From contig BQIW01000029.1 of the NCBI GenBank assembly GCA_021604105.1, positions 1 through 45,640 on the forward strand: DNA of 45,640 bases, read 5' to 3'. Under the pieces are notes generated by a model that was not told where the DNA came from, searched no databases, and saw only the letters and a list, made by a program, of their open reading frames with translations. A program made the translations under genes and the position numbers. Of the stretch, positions 9,801-18,775 are shown in pieces; the stretch's first letter is position 1; each line of letters opens with the position of its first letter. The DNA is from Nitrospirales bacterium. GTDB taxonomy: Bacteria > Nitrospirota > Nitrospiria > Nitrospirales > UBA8639.

Positions 9801-10394
9801 GCACTGACGGCGATTCTCAAACTCCGTCAAATCTGCCTGTCACCGCAATTGCTCAATCCGGCTCATACTGAACTTTCCCCGAAGCTTGAATGCCTCCTTG
9901 ATCGGCTCACGGAACTTCTTGATGAAGGGCATAGTGCGCTCGTCTTCTCCCAATTTACATCGTTTCTGGATATCGTCGAACAAGCTTTCGATACGCATGA
10001 AATTCCTCATGTCCGATTGGATGGCTCCACACCGACGCCCACCCGAAAAAAACTGGTTCAGAAATTCCAGGAGGGAGCGAACCCGTCTATCTTTTTATTG
10101 AGTCTGAAAGCCGGCGGGCAAGGGCTGAACCTCACCAAAGCGTCCTATGTATTTCACCTCGACCCCTGGTGGAATCCCGCTGTGGAAAACCAAGCGTCCG
10201 ACCGCGCGCATCGCATCGGGCAAACGCAGAATGTGTCTATCATGCGGTTACTCATGCGACATACCATTGAAGAGAAAATGATGGAATTGAAGCAGAAGAA
10301 ATTGGATCTCTATCACGCGGTTCTGGAAGGGGCCACCCCTCATGGCGGCGCAGCGTCTCTCTCACAAAAGGATTTTGATTTTCTTTTGGACTGA
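6858..10394 (+). CDS. SWIM zinc-finger SNF2-family helicase
   Basis: This cytoplasmic Swi2/Snf2-type DNA translocase has about 1,178 residues. An N-terminal SWIM zinc finger is visible near residues 76-95 (SCNCPVW...HCKHV; pattern CxC...CxH). A long middle region follows, then the two helicase lobes: Walker A DMGLGKT near 745, DEAQ box near 843, MTGTPLEN, and the C-terminal lobe with LVFSQF, RLDGST, KAGGQGLNLT and the arginine-finger motif DRAHRIGQ near 1115. Bacterial proteins of this build are common and are thought to remodel protein-DNA complexes; the target is unknown. I start at ATG 6858 because an upstream in-frame TTG at 6825 has no better ribosome-binding site. Its last 74 bases recur at 13519-13592. 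Confidence 0.93.
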   Translation: MSVEPFGVLEHLKVLSPNHVYFLASKAFVLRGYEYYAQGRLESYSWDRTQTFLSATVRGATQYLVRFGVHNGQLTFSCNCPVWTPESHCKHVICALLTTVNLLLPDTFRMPSSNSTQRALLLRQLMERAESPLASKPSTPAVPPQFEITLCNYHGGSSIRITNHGNICQSFAGMPTELAVLLRATQDPAWSVQEGLRDFLKHHGQHHALFFENANGRVPLEWAPDALYTTKTELDLLGSQVSIAACCLRFGEVQPNTHACLGFAADLHAKKLGPLEHEGGWAVYDLLYENSQREQVIEPADPLSRPLALPPTPYSRDGWLPSERPAGMARPTFSIPVEQFMSLQLDIPLQEQDQILRLVLLKCAGQEVSLTDHGHSGKAPTYQYRLTFIPEAIPIDASVLDLRTGVLRAECWLGESQGRPSVPIFRIFPFLERAKTVSSGLKAKKRRALLYDTFFQLIGQHKPTDVRKLVKACIAQDEFRPFKLKAEAEQILQRFSSPALVPSVRLVIHDGNWCVVRNDWAKEALLYAIPYTLWGPSLFEGMEEHDEMTLPLATLYPLLPELHAKLQEVGIGLFYQDQPITTSQWDCSIDARRGASIDWFELRPELLCDGVRIEAKDIEKILERGGMMEADGIIRIVDQNTQAILRAFSFLSNKPSMEHREQKAVVRVPKLQILDWVALRKRGVTVMLPPADEALINRLLHFEQIEALPLPHVLNATVRPYQQEGYRWLGFLYQHRLGACLADDMGLGKTLQAICLFAGIKEGLITAPEPVQGPHLVVLPPSLLFNWEHEISRFYPTLTVQSYTGKERRPSFAGTDVVLTTYGLIRRDIAILEKIPFNVILFDEAQAVKNIVARTTGAARRLKGYFKCVMTGTPLENHVGEYYALMDLCVPGLLGDYEEIKGKMKTPSPALLETIMQRSRPFVLRRTKRQILKELPPKIETDLYLELTDRQKSLYQQTVTKIRSTIAAAYRSQTPAQARIIALTAILKLRQICLSPQLLNPAHTELSPKLECLLDRLTELLDEGHSALVFSQFTSFLDIVEQAFDTHEIPHVRLDGSTPTPTRKKLVQKFQEGANPSIFLLSLKAGGQGLNLTKASYVFHLDPWWNPAVENQASDRAHRIGQTQNVSIMRLLMRHTIEEKMMELKQKKLDLYHAVLEGATPHGGAASLSQKDFDFLLD

Positions 10395-11012
10395 CCGATT
10401 GTCCGCTACGAATCATACAACATAATGGATTCTAGCCCCTACAGCTGACCATTCTGCACAGATGAATCCTGATGGGGTTCATACACGATTAAGGATGAGA
10501 AGAAACCAGATGGGAGACACCCTCAACAGAATTGGTCTGCTGAGCAGAGAGAAGCATCTGGGTGAGCCATGCCCTGGTTCCGCCGGGCTCAGATTCTCGT
10601 TTCTCCCAGCATGACAAGCAGAAGCACGGGGCCTTTTAGAGTTTGTCCGGAGAGTAATGTCAAAGGGCTCGGGCCATCATTTCCGTATGATCCTCAGTGA
10701 CGGTCATTTTGGATTGTTGTCGTATTGAAACACCTAAATTTGGTCATGAGGAGGAGGAATGCGATAGTGACCATTGGAGATGGCCAGGCTCTGCTGCCTC
10801 CTGAGGCTTTCAAACTTTCAGGGTGAGCTATCACATTTACCCGGTGGGGATCGTCCAGGAAGCATTAATTAGCTACACAGCTTTAGTCGCTTCAATAACG
10901 TCCAACAGGTTAAGCACACAAATTCGCACGGGCACCACACCAAGAATCGTTCGTTCAAATGCAGACCCATTGAAGAGCCTGCCTGAACCCGGTGGGTCCA
11001 ATGTTTCTACCA
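10395..11012. other. intergenic region, no gene seen
   Basis: These 618 bases between convergent genes contain no supported coding region. I see no tRNA, clear terminator or long repeat. Confidence 0.5.
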
Positions 11013-11933
11013 CTACATCAACACACCATCGATCGGTTCAATTTTAGGCGGAACAGACGTTTCGCCCAATTGTTGCCGCAAATCAATTTCAATGGTTCGG
11101 CAAATCGCCGTCATCGGAACATCTTCGTTTTTCCCATCAAAGGGATCTTCTGTTCGACTTCCCACTCGTTCCATAACCGTAAACATGAACGCCAGCATTA
11201 CATAAATAGGCAGTGTTTCCCATCCCAAATGTTGCACCAATGAGAAGGGAAGAAGTAAGAGAAATGTCCACACAAACACCTTGGTGAAAAACCCATACTG
11301 ACGAGGCAAGGGTGTATTCTTAATGCGTTCACATTTACCTTGAGCAATATAAAAATCCTTGAGAGATTCCATTAATCCCATCACATAGGCACGTGGAGTA
11401 ATCCAGCCAGCATCAAACACTTCCTGTAATCGCTTCGCTTGCCAATGAGTTAGCTGCGTGGCTCTATTGGCAACACCCTCCAACCGAACCAACTCAGCCT
11501 TCGTGATGAACGAAGAAAGGGCGTTCGAGGTATATCCTTCTCGCAGTTGTAAGCGCAAGGCCACCAAAAATGCCAGGTGCCGATAAATAAACTCTCGATG
11601 GAGTTCCTCGGCTTTCCCGGGCTGGGCATCCCCTTGGGGCGGTTGAATATAGACAATCACTTGGGAGGCAAAATTTCTTGAATAATTTGTCAATTCACCC
11701 CAGGTGATTCTGGCTTCCCAATACCGTTCATAGGCAGAATTATTTCGAAACGCTAATAAAATTGCGATAGCCGTTCCAAATACACTCATCCCGGTAAAAG
11801 GAAATGCGAGTTTTTCAAAAAAGAATTCTAAATGAAGATAGCAGATTCCGTAGCCATAGAGGGTATAAAACAAGACAGCCCACCCGTCAATTTGCAGAAA
11901 CCACTTGAACGGAAACGTTCGTCTGACAATCAT
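11013..11933 (-). CDS. bestrophin-like (UPF0187) membrane protein
   Basis: This 306-residue protein belongs to the bestrophin/UPF0187 family. Family members form pentameric anion or cation channels in the inner membrane. The sequence has an N-terminal MIVRRTFPFKWFLQ, a first membrane segment at about 15-35, TGMSVFGTAIAILLAFRNN followed by SAYERYWEARITWG (a family hallmark), two further hydrophobic segments near 215-255, and the late EDPFDGKNEDVPM segment that corresponds to the conserved acidic region of bestrophins. The length matches bacterial family members. The ion carried cannot be predicted. It is transcribed towards the helicase gene and shares no operon with neighbours. Confidence 0.88.
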   Translation of the reverse strand: MIVRRTFPFKWFLQIDGWAVLFYTLYGYGICYLHLEFFFEKLAFPFTGMSVFGTAIAILLAFRNNSAYERYWEARITWGELTNYSRNFASQVIVYIQPPQGDAQPGKAEELHREFIYRHLAFLVALRLQLREGYTSNALSSFITKAELVRLEGVANRATQLTHWQAKRLQEVFDAGWITPRAYVMGLMESLKDFYIAQGKCERIKNTPLPRQYGFFTKVFVWTFLLLLPFSLVQHLGWETLPIYVMLAFMFTVMERVGSRTEDPFDGKNEDVPMTAICRTIEIDLRQQLGETSVPPKIEPIDGVLM

Positions 11934-12851
11934 CGGACAATAATTTCTTTCTCACGCTTAAGAAAAGAGATGAAGCAACGCGACATATTTCCCATAATCG
12001 CCTTTGAGAGCCCTTCAACATGTCAAAAATATACTCAAAAATCAAACAGAGCTTATCAGGAGCAATCAGTTCTCAGATTTCTTCTTAGCCACACAACACC
12101 TGACAACCAAACCGGACGCGTCAGATGAGGTGACCGAGGAAGACAACTCAGCCCTTGTGCTCCGCAACTATTTCCCGACCCCACCGTTGCGTCGGTTTGA
12201 TGATGTGAGCTAGCCATGCCTAGATAGTTGGGTGTATGTTCAGCACTTGAAATCATTGTCACGTACATTCAACGGGTTCGGTGTGCTTTCCCATCTCGTT
12301 CGCACGCTCTTTACAGACGGCATGCATTGTATTTCCTTATGTGCACGATCCCGTACAGCTTTGGCTGCGGAAAATTTCTTCCTGAGGAAACAGCTGGCCT
12401 CCTACTAAAAGCGACAAGTGAGACCGAGACGCTTCGATAACGAGATTGATACTGGTGCTGCTCTCATACGGGTTCGCATGGAAGGAGGCCCTGGTGAATA
12501 ATTCGTCAAAGACTTTAACCGGGTGGCATCGTGCAGGATTTCTTCTGCTCTGGGGTTGGAAGTCGCGGCCGGGTTGGTCACCGCCACCATATAAATCCGC
12601 TTCAGATCAAGCGACAGGTCTTCTCGATCCCCCTCGTACACCGTCATCCCACCCAGGCGCCGGTCTTTTGCAACAGGGAGAACAGGGAGTCCTCCCGAAC
12701 TACGGAATCACACTCAAACCAACCGACCAGGGCGTTGGCTGAGAACATTGATTGTTCTACGATTGGCTACGCATCTGGTGAGGGTTTTTGCGGAAGAACA
12801 GCTTATGGCCGCACCGAATTTCCGTGGAGTGAGAGGGAAGGCACTGTGTCC
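11934..12851. other. gene-poor region with one copy of a diverged repeat
   Basis: No intact gene is supported in 918 bases. Bases 12478-12573 match 15495-15590. A minus-strand frame at 12405-12647 has protein-like stretches, and the adjacent frame upstream also looks protein-like, so this may be a frameshifted gene remnant. The evidence is too weak for a gene call. Confidence 0.4.
12478..12573 (+). repeat. diverged 96-bp repeat, copy A
   Basis: Hand alignment without gaps to 15495-15590 gives about 73 of 96 identical positions. The pair starts with the same 12 bases (ATGGAAGGAGGC) and ends with CGGCCGGG in both. The substitutions show no clear three-base periodicity, so the similarity is not obviously preserved coding sequence. 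Confidence 0.55.
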
Positions 12852-13319
12852 CTAACCACAAGCTGGAACGTCCTGATCCTTGGTCTGGTCCATCGATCTG
12901 CTGTTGACTTCAGAGACGGAGATGGACACGCCACTCTTCTCCTCAACTGCCTGCTGCAAAAGTGGGATCATTTCGCTCAAGAGAGCGTTATAGGTATCGG
13001 CAAAGCGTTCTTTCGTCACTTGCTCCATCGTCAACCGGGAGGCAATCTGTCGCCAGTTACCATCCACTGCTTCTTTCATCAGGTGCGATGATGGAGACGA
13101 TTTTCCATTAGCCAGATCGGACCGGCTGGCCACGATGTAGTACAGCGCTTCAACCGGCCGGCGATCTTTTGTACAGGCCCCCGCCTTGAATACTCTGGTG
13201 TCCTGTTGATTGAAAATGTCAATTTCGCCAGGCTGGGCCAGGAGTTGACCCGCTGTGAGGGCGCCCCCCAGCCCAATAACCGCCACAATAGAGAGAAGGT
13301 ATCTGCTCATGGATCTCAT
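12852..13319 (-). CDS. exported hypothetical protein
   Basis: This 155-residue protein begins with a basic N terminus and a hydrophobic stretch (LLSIVAVIGLGGALTAG) followed by QLLAQP, a likely signal peptide cleaved near residue 29. The mature part holds two separated cysteines (GACTKD and the C-terminal PACG), a helical segment around MEQVTKERFADTYNAL, and no membrane segment, so it is probably periplasmic. I do not recognise the family. An internal ATG three codons in is an equal alternative start. The frame is well formed and longer than its overlapping antisense frames, but there is no neighbour in the same direction to support a role. Confidence 0.55.
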   Translation of the reverse strand: MRSMSRYLLSIVAVIGLGGALTAGQLLAQPGEIDIFNQQDTRVFKAGACTKDRRPVEALYYIVASRSDLANGKSSPSSHLMKEAVDGNWRQIASRLTMEQVTKERFADTYNALLSEMIPLLQQAVEEKSGVSISVSEVNSRSMDQTKDQDVPACG

Positions 13320-14337
13320 GAATGTTTAAGCTCCGAATGGGAACATAAGAGCATTGTACCAGAATGTCCAAGTCAGATCAGCGGCATCAGGTTATGCCGC
13401 AGCAACCTACATCCTCGCCTTGGTGTGCTTGCACGCGGCCCTTACGCCCAAGGCTGTGTTCCCACCCGCAACAGCCCGACTCAAACGGCCGCCGTTGATA
13501 ACAGGAAACCGGGACCCGTTCTTGAAGGGGCCACCCCTCATGGCGGCGGAGCGTCTCTCTCACAAAAAGATTTTGATTTTCTTTTGGATTGAACCGTCGT
13601 TGACCACGGGCATACATGTTTCTGACCTTATTAGTCACCACGCTGCTGGTCGCCTTATCCCTCATGGTTCGTAGTGGAGTCGTCTGCCGTATTTTCATCT
13701 TCATGCCCGCTCTGGAATTGAGCGTATTCTCTTCTGTATGAAAACATCTTCATGACAAATTCATGGCATCTTCATATTGACCAAGTATGATTAAGAAAAA
13801 GAGGAAATGTTTTCCGCTCAAATAGCTGTTGTGAGCCATGCATGCCTTTCCGGTGCTTTGAATTGGGAAGATTACCATTGCCGTGATTGCATTTAAATAT
13901 CTGCTTGGAGAAATTATTTTTATGGAGCCGGCTATTGCAATTTTTTTTAAACGTGCAATCTTCCACTCTAGCCACAGAGCGAAATCGCTCAACCCCAGCG
14001 AACTCCAACAGGCAGATTGCTGTGGAAGGGGTGTGACAAAAGAAAAACGCGCAAAACTTCAATGCCTTAGAGCTGTAGAGAGACTATCAATGACATCAGG
14101 AAGTCAAGGAATATACTTTGCAGCACAACATTACCAAGTGGGACATACATCCTGTTTTTGATTTAGTTGTCATTGAGCACTTGTGATAATGGGCTTGTTG
14201 AGTCCTCTGACAGGGTTTTTTGTGGGCAGTCTGTATCCCTGCACCAAATTGCATTTTCAGGAAGCCCAATGAATGGAGCAAGAAAAAACTCTGGAAAATC
14301 TGAATTACCTCTTTTCAAAGGCGGAGGTGTTCAAGGA
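13320..14337. other. intergenic region with helicase 3'-end fragment
   Basis: The only recognisable content of these 1,018 bases is the helicase-tail fragment at 13519-13592. The rest is AT-rich towards 13750-14000 and holds no supported gene. Confidence 0.5.
13519..13592 (+). pseudogene. remnant of a second SNF2 helicase gene (3' end only)
   Basis: Seventy of 74 bases match the last 74 bases of the helicase gene (10321-10394), including the stop codon. The four differences are CTG/CTT, GCA/GGA, AAG/AAA and GAC/GAT; three are synonymous and one changes Ala to Gly. That pattern suggests the fragment comes from a paralogous gene that was under selection before it was lost, not from a fresh copy of the neighbour. 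The upstream sequence is not helicase-like. Confidence 0.75.
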
Positions 14338-15423
14338 ATGCTATTGAAAGAATGCATGGCGATGACAAAGATTAGTTCCTGGCTACTTGCCATGATTGTC
14401 ACGGTGGCGCTGTTTTCAATGGCTAATCCGGCACATGCCCAACGAACAACCTCCTCTTCTTTCGTACCCGAGATTCCGGAAACCATTTTTGCAGCGGGTG
14501 ACATTGCAAAATGTAATGGCGACCACTCAAAGTGGGAGGAGTTTCTGCAGGTGGTGGGTCTTTTGCCCGAAAGCGTGGGGGAAGAGAAAGAAGAGAAGGA
14601 GCCCGCTCTCCACAAGCTTCTCGAACTCGTAGGTTGGATTGAGGAGACCGACTATCACACGAATGCAGAAAAAACCGCCAACCTGCTTTATGGTCGAAAG
14701 GGCAGAATTCTCGCATTGGGTGATCTTGGGTACCCCACAGGGTCCCCCAGGGTATTCAATAAATGTTATGACCGGACGTGGGGAAGGCTCAAGGACAGAA
14801 CCTATCCGGTACCAGGCAACCATGAATACAAAACCAAGAACGCCGTGCCCTATTTCGCTTACTGGGGCCGCAGGGCCGGGGAGGCGGGGAAAGGGTATTA
14901 CAGTTTTGATTTGGGTGGATGGCACATCATCGCCTTAAACAGCAAATTGGAAAAGAGCCAATATCGCGACACGATCTCAATACAACATGCGTGGCTTCAA
15001 CAAGATTTAGCGGCCACCGACGCCAAATGTATCCTCGCCTATTGGCATCACCCCGTGTTCAGCTCCGGCAAACATGGGGGATCTCAAAGGATGAAAAATA
15101 TTTTGCAAACACTCTATGCTAGTGGGGTCAGCGTGGTGCTCAAGGGCCATGACCATGATTACGAACGGTTTGCCCCCCAGAATGCCGAAGGAGACCTTGA
15201 TCCCGCACGCGGCTTTCGCGCGTTTGTCGTGGGCACGGGTGGCGCTCCCTTGCACTCCCTTGAAACACGACAAAAAAATAGTGAATTCTTCCAAGCAGAC
15301 ACGTTTGGCGTTCTGAAGCTCCAACTCTATTCCGATCGGTACAACTGGGAATTCTTGCCCGTTGGAGGAAAACCACCTTTGGACACCGGGACTGGTTCCT
15401 GTGTCTTACCTAAGAAGGGATAA
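14338..15423 (+). CDS. exported metallophosphoesterase (calcineurin-like, acid-phosphatase type)
   Basis: This 361-residue protein has a dinuclear metallophosphoesterase core behind a signal peptide ending PAHA (about residue 34), so it should act in the periplasm. Metal-binding motifs appear in the expected order: AAGDIA, LALGDLGY, PGNHEY, AYWHHPVF and KGHDHDYER. This arrangement fits phosphatases related to purple acid phosphatase; the substrate is unknown. An unusual charged insertion (EEKEEKEP) separates the first two motifs. The ATG at 14338 has GGAGG 10 bases upstream; a longer frame from 14167 would put the signal peptide inside the protein. A hairpin with a T tract follows the stop. 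Confidence 0.88.
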   Translation: MLLKECMAMTKISSWLLAMIVTVALFSMANPAHAQRTTSSSFVPEIPETIFAAGDIAKCNGDHSKWEEFLQVVGLLPESVGEEKEEKEPALHKLLELVGWIEETDYHTNAEKTANLLYGRKGRILALGDLGYPTGSPRVFNKCYDRTWGRLKDRTYPVPGNHEYKTKNAVPYFAYWGRRAGEAGKGYYSFDLGGWHIIALNSKLEKSQYRDTISIQHAWLQQDLAATDAKCILAYWHHPVFSSGKHGGSQRMKNILQTLYASGVSVVLKGHDHDYERFAPQNAEGDLDPARGFRAFVVGTGGAPLHSLETRQKNSEFFQADTFGVLKLQLYSDRYNWEFLPVGGKPPLDTGTGSCVLPKKG

Positions 15424-15438
15424 ATGGCTGCTTGAACC

Positions 15439-15467
15439 AAACGAACAGAGGTGGCTCCGTTTTTTTG
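15439..15467 (+). terminator. possible intrinsic terminator of the phosphoesterase gene
   Basis: The arms AAACG and CGTTT enclose a smaller GAG/CTC stem and are followed by a run of seven T residues that starts in the right arm. It lies 16 bases after the stop codon. The stem is short and bulged. Confidence 0.35.
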
Positions 15468-15494
15468 AACACATTGGCCCCATTTGATAAGTGG

Positions 15495-15590
15495 ATGGAA
15501 GGAGGCTTTGCTGAATGTGACGCCAAAGACCTTCATCGGGTCGCATCATGCAGGATTCCGACTGTTTTGGCGCTAGAAATCTCGGCCGGG
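15495..15590 (+). repeat. diverged 96-bp repeat, copy B
   Basis: This is the partner of 12478-12573, in the same orientation and 3.0 kb away, with about 76% identity by hand. It lies in the short gap between the phosphoesterase and copper ATPase genes. Confidence 0.55.
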
Positions 15591-15704
15591 ACGACCACGG
15601 AAACCACTTATCATTTTTTCAGAGAGTGTAGCCGGTTCGTTTGCGGACGTTTGGTGCAGTCGCGACTTAACCTTCGGCACGATCAGGCCCTGTTCACGAT
15701 CGTG

Positions 15705-18203
15705 TTAAAGGTTGACTGTTCGTAATCGGAGGGCATTGGTAATGACCGAAACCGAGCTAAACGTCATGGCGGTTGCCGCAATCATCGGACTTAAAAGTAT
15801 GCCGAATGTCGGATAGAGAATACCGGCCGCAATCGGCACCCCAATGGCGTTGTAGAAAAAAGCAAAGAAGAGATTTTGACGAATGTTGCGCATGGTGGCC
15901 TGGCTGAGTCGTCGGGCGCGGGCGATGCCAAGTAGATCGCCTTTGACCAGGGTGACTCCGGCACTTTCCATGGCCACATCGGTGCCGGTCCCCATGGCAA
16001 TGCCGACCTGGGCTTGAGCGAGGGCGGGTGCGTCATTGATGCCGTCTCCGGCCATGGCCACGATTTTTCCTTGTGCCTGAAGTTGTTGAATGATCCGGCT
16101 TTTCTCCTCGGGCAACACTTCCGCTTTCACCTCATCGATGCCGAGCTTCTGTGCGACCGCCTGCGCTGTTTGCTGATGATCGCCGGACACCATGACCACG
16201 TGAATCCCTTCTTCATGCAACAGGCGAATGGCTTCCGACGTTGATGGTTTAATCGGGTCGGCGACTCCGATGAGTCCGGCGATTTGATTGGCGATGGCCA
16301 CAAACATGACGGTTTGGCCGTCACGGCGCAGGTCTTCTGCCTTGTCCGTCAATCGCCCGAAGGCCTCGGGCTTCACGTGATACTCTTCTTCCAAAAACTT
16401 CCGTGTGCCGAGTGCCATGCTGTGTCCCTGGACGGTTCCGGTCACGCCTTTGCCGGTTTTCGACTGAAAGTCCTGAGTCTTCCCTAACTCCAGCCCTTTG
16501 TCTTTCGCGCCGTTCACAATGGCGGAGGCCAGAGGATGTTCGCTGTTGCGTTCCAGGCTGGCGACCAATCGCAGCAGGTCCTCTTCCGCCATATCGGAAA
16601 GGGAAATGACTGACATCAGCTTGGGTTTGCCTTCTGTGAGAGTTCCCGTTTTATCGACGACGAGAGTATCCACTTTTTCCAATTGCTCCAGGGCTTCAGC
16701 ATTCTTCATGAGGACCCCGGCTGTGGCTCCTCGTCCGGTCCCCACCATAATCGACATAGGAGTGGCCAACCCCAACGCGCAGGGACAGGCAATGATGAGA
16801 ACGGCGACGGCATTGACAAGTGCGTGAGCCATGCGAGGCTCCGGACCGACCATCGCCCAGATCAAAAAGGTCAGGAACGCCACCCCGACGACAATCGGGA
16901 CAAAGTAGCCGGCTACCAGATCGGCCATCCGTTGAATGGGCGCACGACTGCGTTGGGCTTCGCTGACCATGCGAACTATTTGCGCCAGGACGGTATCCCG
17001 GCCCACTCGTTCAACTCGCATCACCAACGTTCCCGTCCCATTGACGGTTCCCCCGGTGACCTGGGCCTCTGCCTCTTTTTCCACCGGGATTGATTCTCCG
17101 GTAATCATCGATTCATCCACGGCACTTTGACCTTCAAGGATGACTCCGTCGATCGGAATTTTTTCTCCGGGTCGGATCCGAAGCTTGTCTCCTGGATGCA
17201 CAGAATCCACGGAGACGTCCTCTTCCTCGCCATTCTCGAGAATTCGCCGGGCAGTTTTTGGGGCCAGGCCAAGCAAGGCTTTTAAGGCGCTGCCTGTCTG
17301 GCTGCGAGCCCGCAATTCCAGGACCTGGCCCAATAGCACGAGAACGGTGATCACGGCGGCAGCCTCAAAATACACGGCGACCTCACCGTCCTCTCCTCTG
17401 AAGGAGGCAGGAAATAATTGAGGCGCAAGCGTCGCCACGGTGCTATAGACATAGGCCGTGCCGGTTCCTAACGCAATCAGCGTAAACATGTTGAGACTGC
17501 GGTTCACGAGGGACGCCCACGCGCGCTGAAAAAACGGCCATCCACACCATAAGACCACGGGCGTGGCTAATGCCCACTGTACCCATGACATAACCGAAAA
17601 TGGCAGGATTTCCTGAATAGGTTGGCCGGGAATCATTTCGGACATGGCCAGGAAAAAGACCGGGAAGGCCAACACGAGACCAATCCAGAATCGACGCGTC
17701 ATGTCTTTCAGTTCGGGATTCTCTTCTTCTTCAAGTGTGATTTCCCGGGGTTCGAGAGCCATCCCGCATTTGGGACAGGAGCCCGGCTGGTCCTGTACCA
17801 CTTCAGGATGCATGGGACAGACATATTCTGTTTTAGTGGCCGGGGCGGCTGCGATATCCGGCTCCAGCGCCATGCCACATTTCGGACAAGCCGCCGGTTT
17901 GGCAGATTCCACACCCGGACACATCGGGCAGATGTATTTCGCCCCGGGCTTGACCGGTTCCGCTTCCATCGACTGCTCATGTTTGCCGGTCAGATAGCCT
18001 TCCGGATCATGGCTAAACCGGTCCAGACAGCGGGGATTACAGAAGTAGTACATGGTGCCCGCATGCTCGAATTTGCCGGCAGCGGTGAGCGGATCCACCA
18101 TCATCCCACAGACCGGGTCTTTGACCTGTTCAACCTTGGCCATGCTCAGTTCCCGTCGCCGGGGCTTATCTTTTGAAATCGTGGGTTCTTGTTCCATCTT
18201 CAT
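15705..18203 (-). CDS. copA: Cu(I)-exporting P-type ATPase with YHS and heavy-metal-binding N-terminal modules
   Basis: This 832-residue inner-membrane P1B ATPase exports cytoplasmic Cu(I). The N terminus has a YHS domain (about 27-72; [16 protein letters not shown]) and two short metal-binding modules (92-114 and 129-151) of the CPM-x-P...[10 protein letters not shown] type. It does not have the usual CxxC ferredoxin-like domain. The catalytic core has TGES (368-371), the CPC membrane site (473-475), the phosphorylated D517 in DKTGT, H556-P557 and GDGINDAP (719-726). The YN pair near 784 and MxxSS near 813 complete the Cu(I) signature. The first metal module reads CPMCP where the second has CPMHP. 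An in-frame ATG two codons in has better ribosome-binding-site spacing. No copper chaperone gene is adjacent. Confidence 0.95.
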   Translation of the reverse strand: MKMEQEPTISKDKPRRRELSMAKVEQVKDPVCGMMVDPLTAAGKFEHAGTMYYFCNPRCLDRFSHDPEGYLTGKHEQSMEAEPVKPGAKYICPMCPGVESAKPAACPKCGMALEPDIAAAPATKTEYVCPMHPEVVQDQPGSCPKCGMALEPREITLEEEENPELKDMTRRFWIGLVLAFPVFFLAMSEMIPGQPIQEILPFSVMSWVQWALATPVVLWCGWPFFQRAWASLVNRSLNMFTLIALGTGTAYVYSTVATLAPQLFPASFRGEDGEVAVYFEAAAVITVLVLLGQVLELRARSQTGSALKALLGLAPKTARRILENGEEEDVSVDSVHPGDKLRIRPGEKIPIDGVILEGQSAVDESMITGESIPVEKEAEAQVTGGTVNGTGTLVMRVERVGRDTVLAQIVRMVSEAQRSRAPIQRMADLVAGYFVPIVVGVAFLTFLIWAMVGPEPRMAHALVNAVAVLIIACPCALGLATPMSIMVGTGRGATAGVLMKNAEALEQLEKVDTLVVDKTGTLTEGKPKLMSVISLSDMAEEDLLRLVASLERNSEHPLASAIVNGAKDKGLELGKTQDFQSKTGKGVTGTVQGHSMALGTRKFLEEEYHVKPEAFGRLTDKAEDLRRDGQTVMFVAIANQIAGLIGVADPIKPSTSEAIRLLHEEGIHVVMVSGDHQQTAQAVAQKLGIDEVKAEVLPEEKSRIIQQLQAQGKIVAMAGDGINDAPALAQAQVGIAMGTGTDVAMESAGVTLVKGDLLGIARARRLSQATMRNIRQNLFFAFFYNAIGVPIAAGILYPTFGILLSPMIAATAMTFSSVSVITNALRLRTVNL

Positions 18204-18775
18204 CGTCCTTGTAATTGATCATAGAAACGCAAGCCATGAACGGTAATCAATGCCATACAACTGCAAGAACACAAGAGAATGTTCCTGAAGCCAAACGGTG
18301 TCCAACTTTCCCTTAATATTTATTCAGTATAAAGAAATACTTCAATGATGGGAAAGGCAACCTGAGCGTTGGGATTCAGTCGCACACGACTGGATATCTT
18401 TTAACGTTCCTTGTGTTGCCTTCTTTCTCAACAATGGGAAGGGCCGTTTCCGTATTAAAGAAGAATTCTGAAGCGAGAACATCTTACCCGCACAATTAGC
18501 CAGTATGCGTGATCAGCTGTCGAAACCAAAACCGGCCAAAACCCTGGATAACAACAATTCTCGAATTCACCACTGAAAAACTTCACATATCAAGAATAAG
18601 AATCCAGGGTTTTTATGGGTTTTCCCTACCTTTTTAACAAGCTACCGTCTAACGAGAGGGTATGTATGGTCAACAGAGCCTGAATCCCTGCAAGAAAGAC
18701 TGGTTTGTACGTATAGCACCAGATGCGCATTCCTTGATGCTTTTGCGACGAGGGAGTGCTGCTCGTTGACAATCT
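18204..18775. other. intergenic region between divergent genes
   Basis: These 572 bases must hold promoters for the copper ATPase (minus) and the BCCT gene (plus). I saw no MerR-type palindrome of the CueR kind. The one structural feature is the long-range inverted repeat at 18538-18613. Confidence 0.5.
18538..18613. repeat. 12-bp perfect inverted repeat with a 52-base spacer
   Basis: AAAACCCTGGAT (18538-18549) is repeated in reverse complement as ATCCAGGGTTTT (18602-18613). The right arm runs into further T residues. It could be a stem with a long loop, paired protein sites or the ends of a tiny element. It lies about 160 bases before the BCCT start. Confidence 0.45.

Noticed and set aside
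12405-12780. Possible frameshifted minus-strand gene remnant (frames reading GWFECDSVVREDSLFSLL and DLKRIYMVAVTNPAA)
   Set aside because: The two stretches look protein-like but lie in different frames. The overlapping diverged repeat shows no codon-like substitution pattern, so I could not support a pseudogene call.
12531-13091. A 186-codon plus-strand frame
   Set aside because: It overlaps the exported-protein gene on the other strand and has no signal, domain or start context.
13206-13592. A 128-codon plus-strand frame ending in the helicase tail
   Set aside because: Only the last 25 codons are meaningful, and they are the duplicated helicase 3' end. The upstream part is antisense to another gene.
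10395-13592. Integrative element inserted at the 3' end of the helicase gene
   Set aside because: The direct repeat fits such an element, but there is no integrase, excisionase or tRNA-like target in the segment, and the copies differ mainly at synonymous sites.
17622-18176. A 184-codon plus-strand frame inside the copper ATPase gene
   Set aside because: It is antisense to the metal-binding modules, which are unmistakable on the minus strand.
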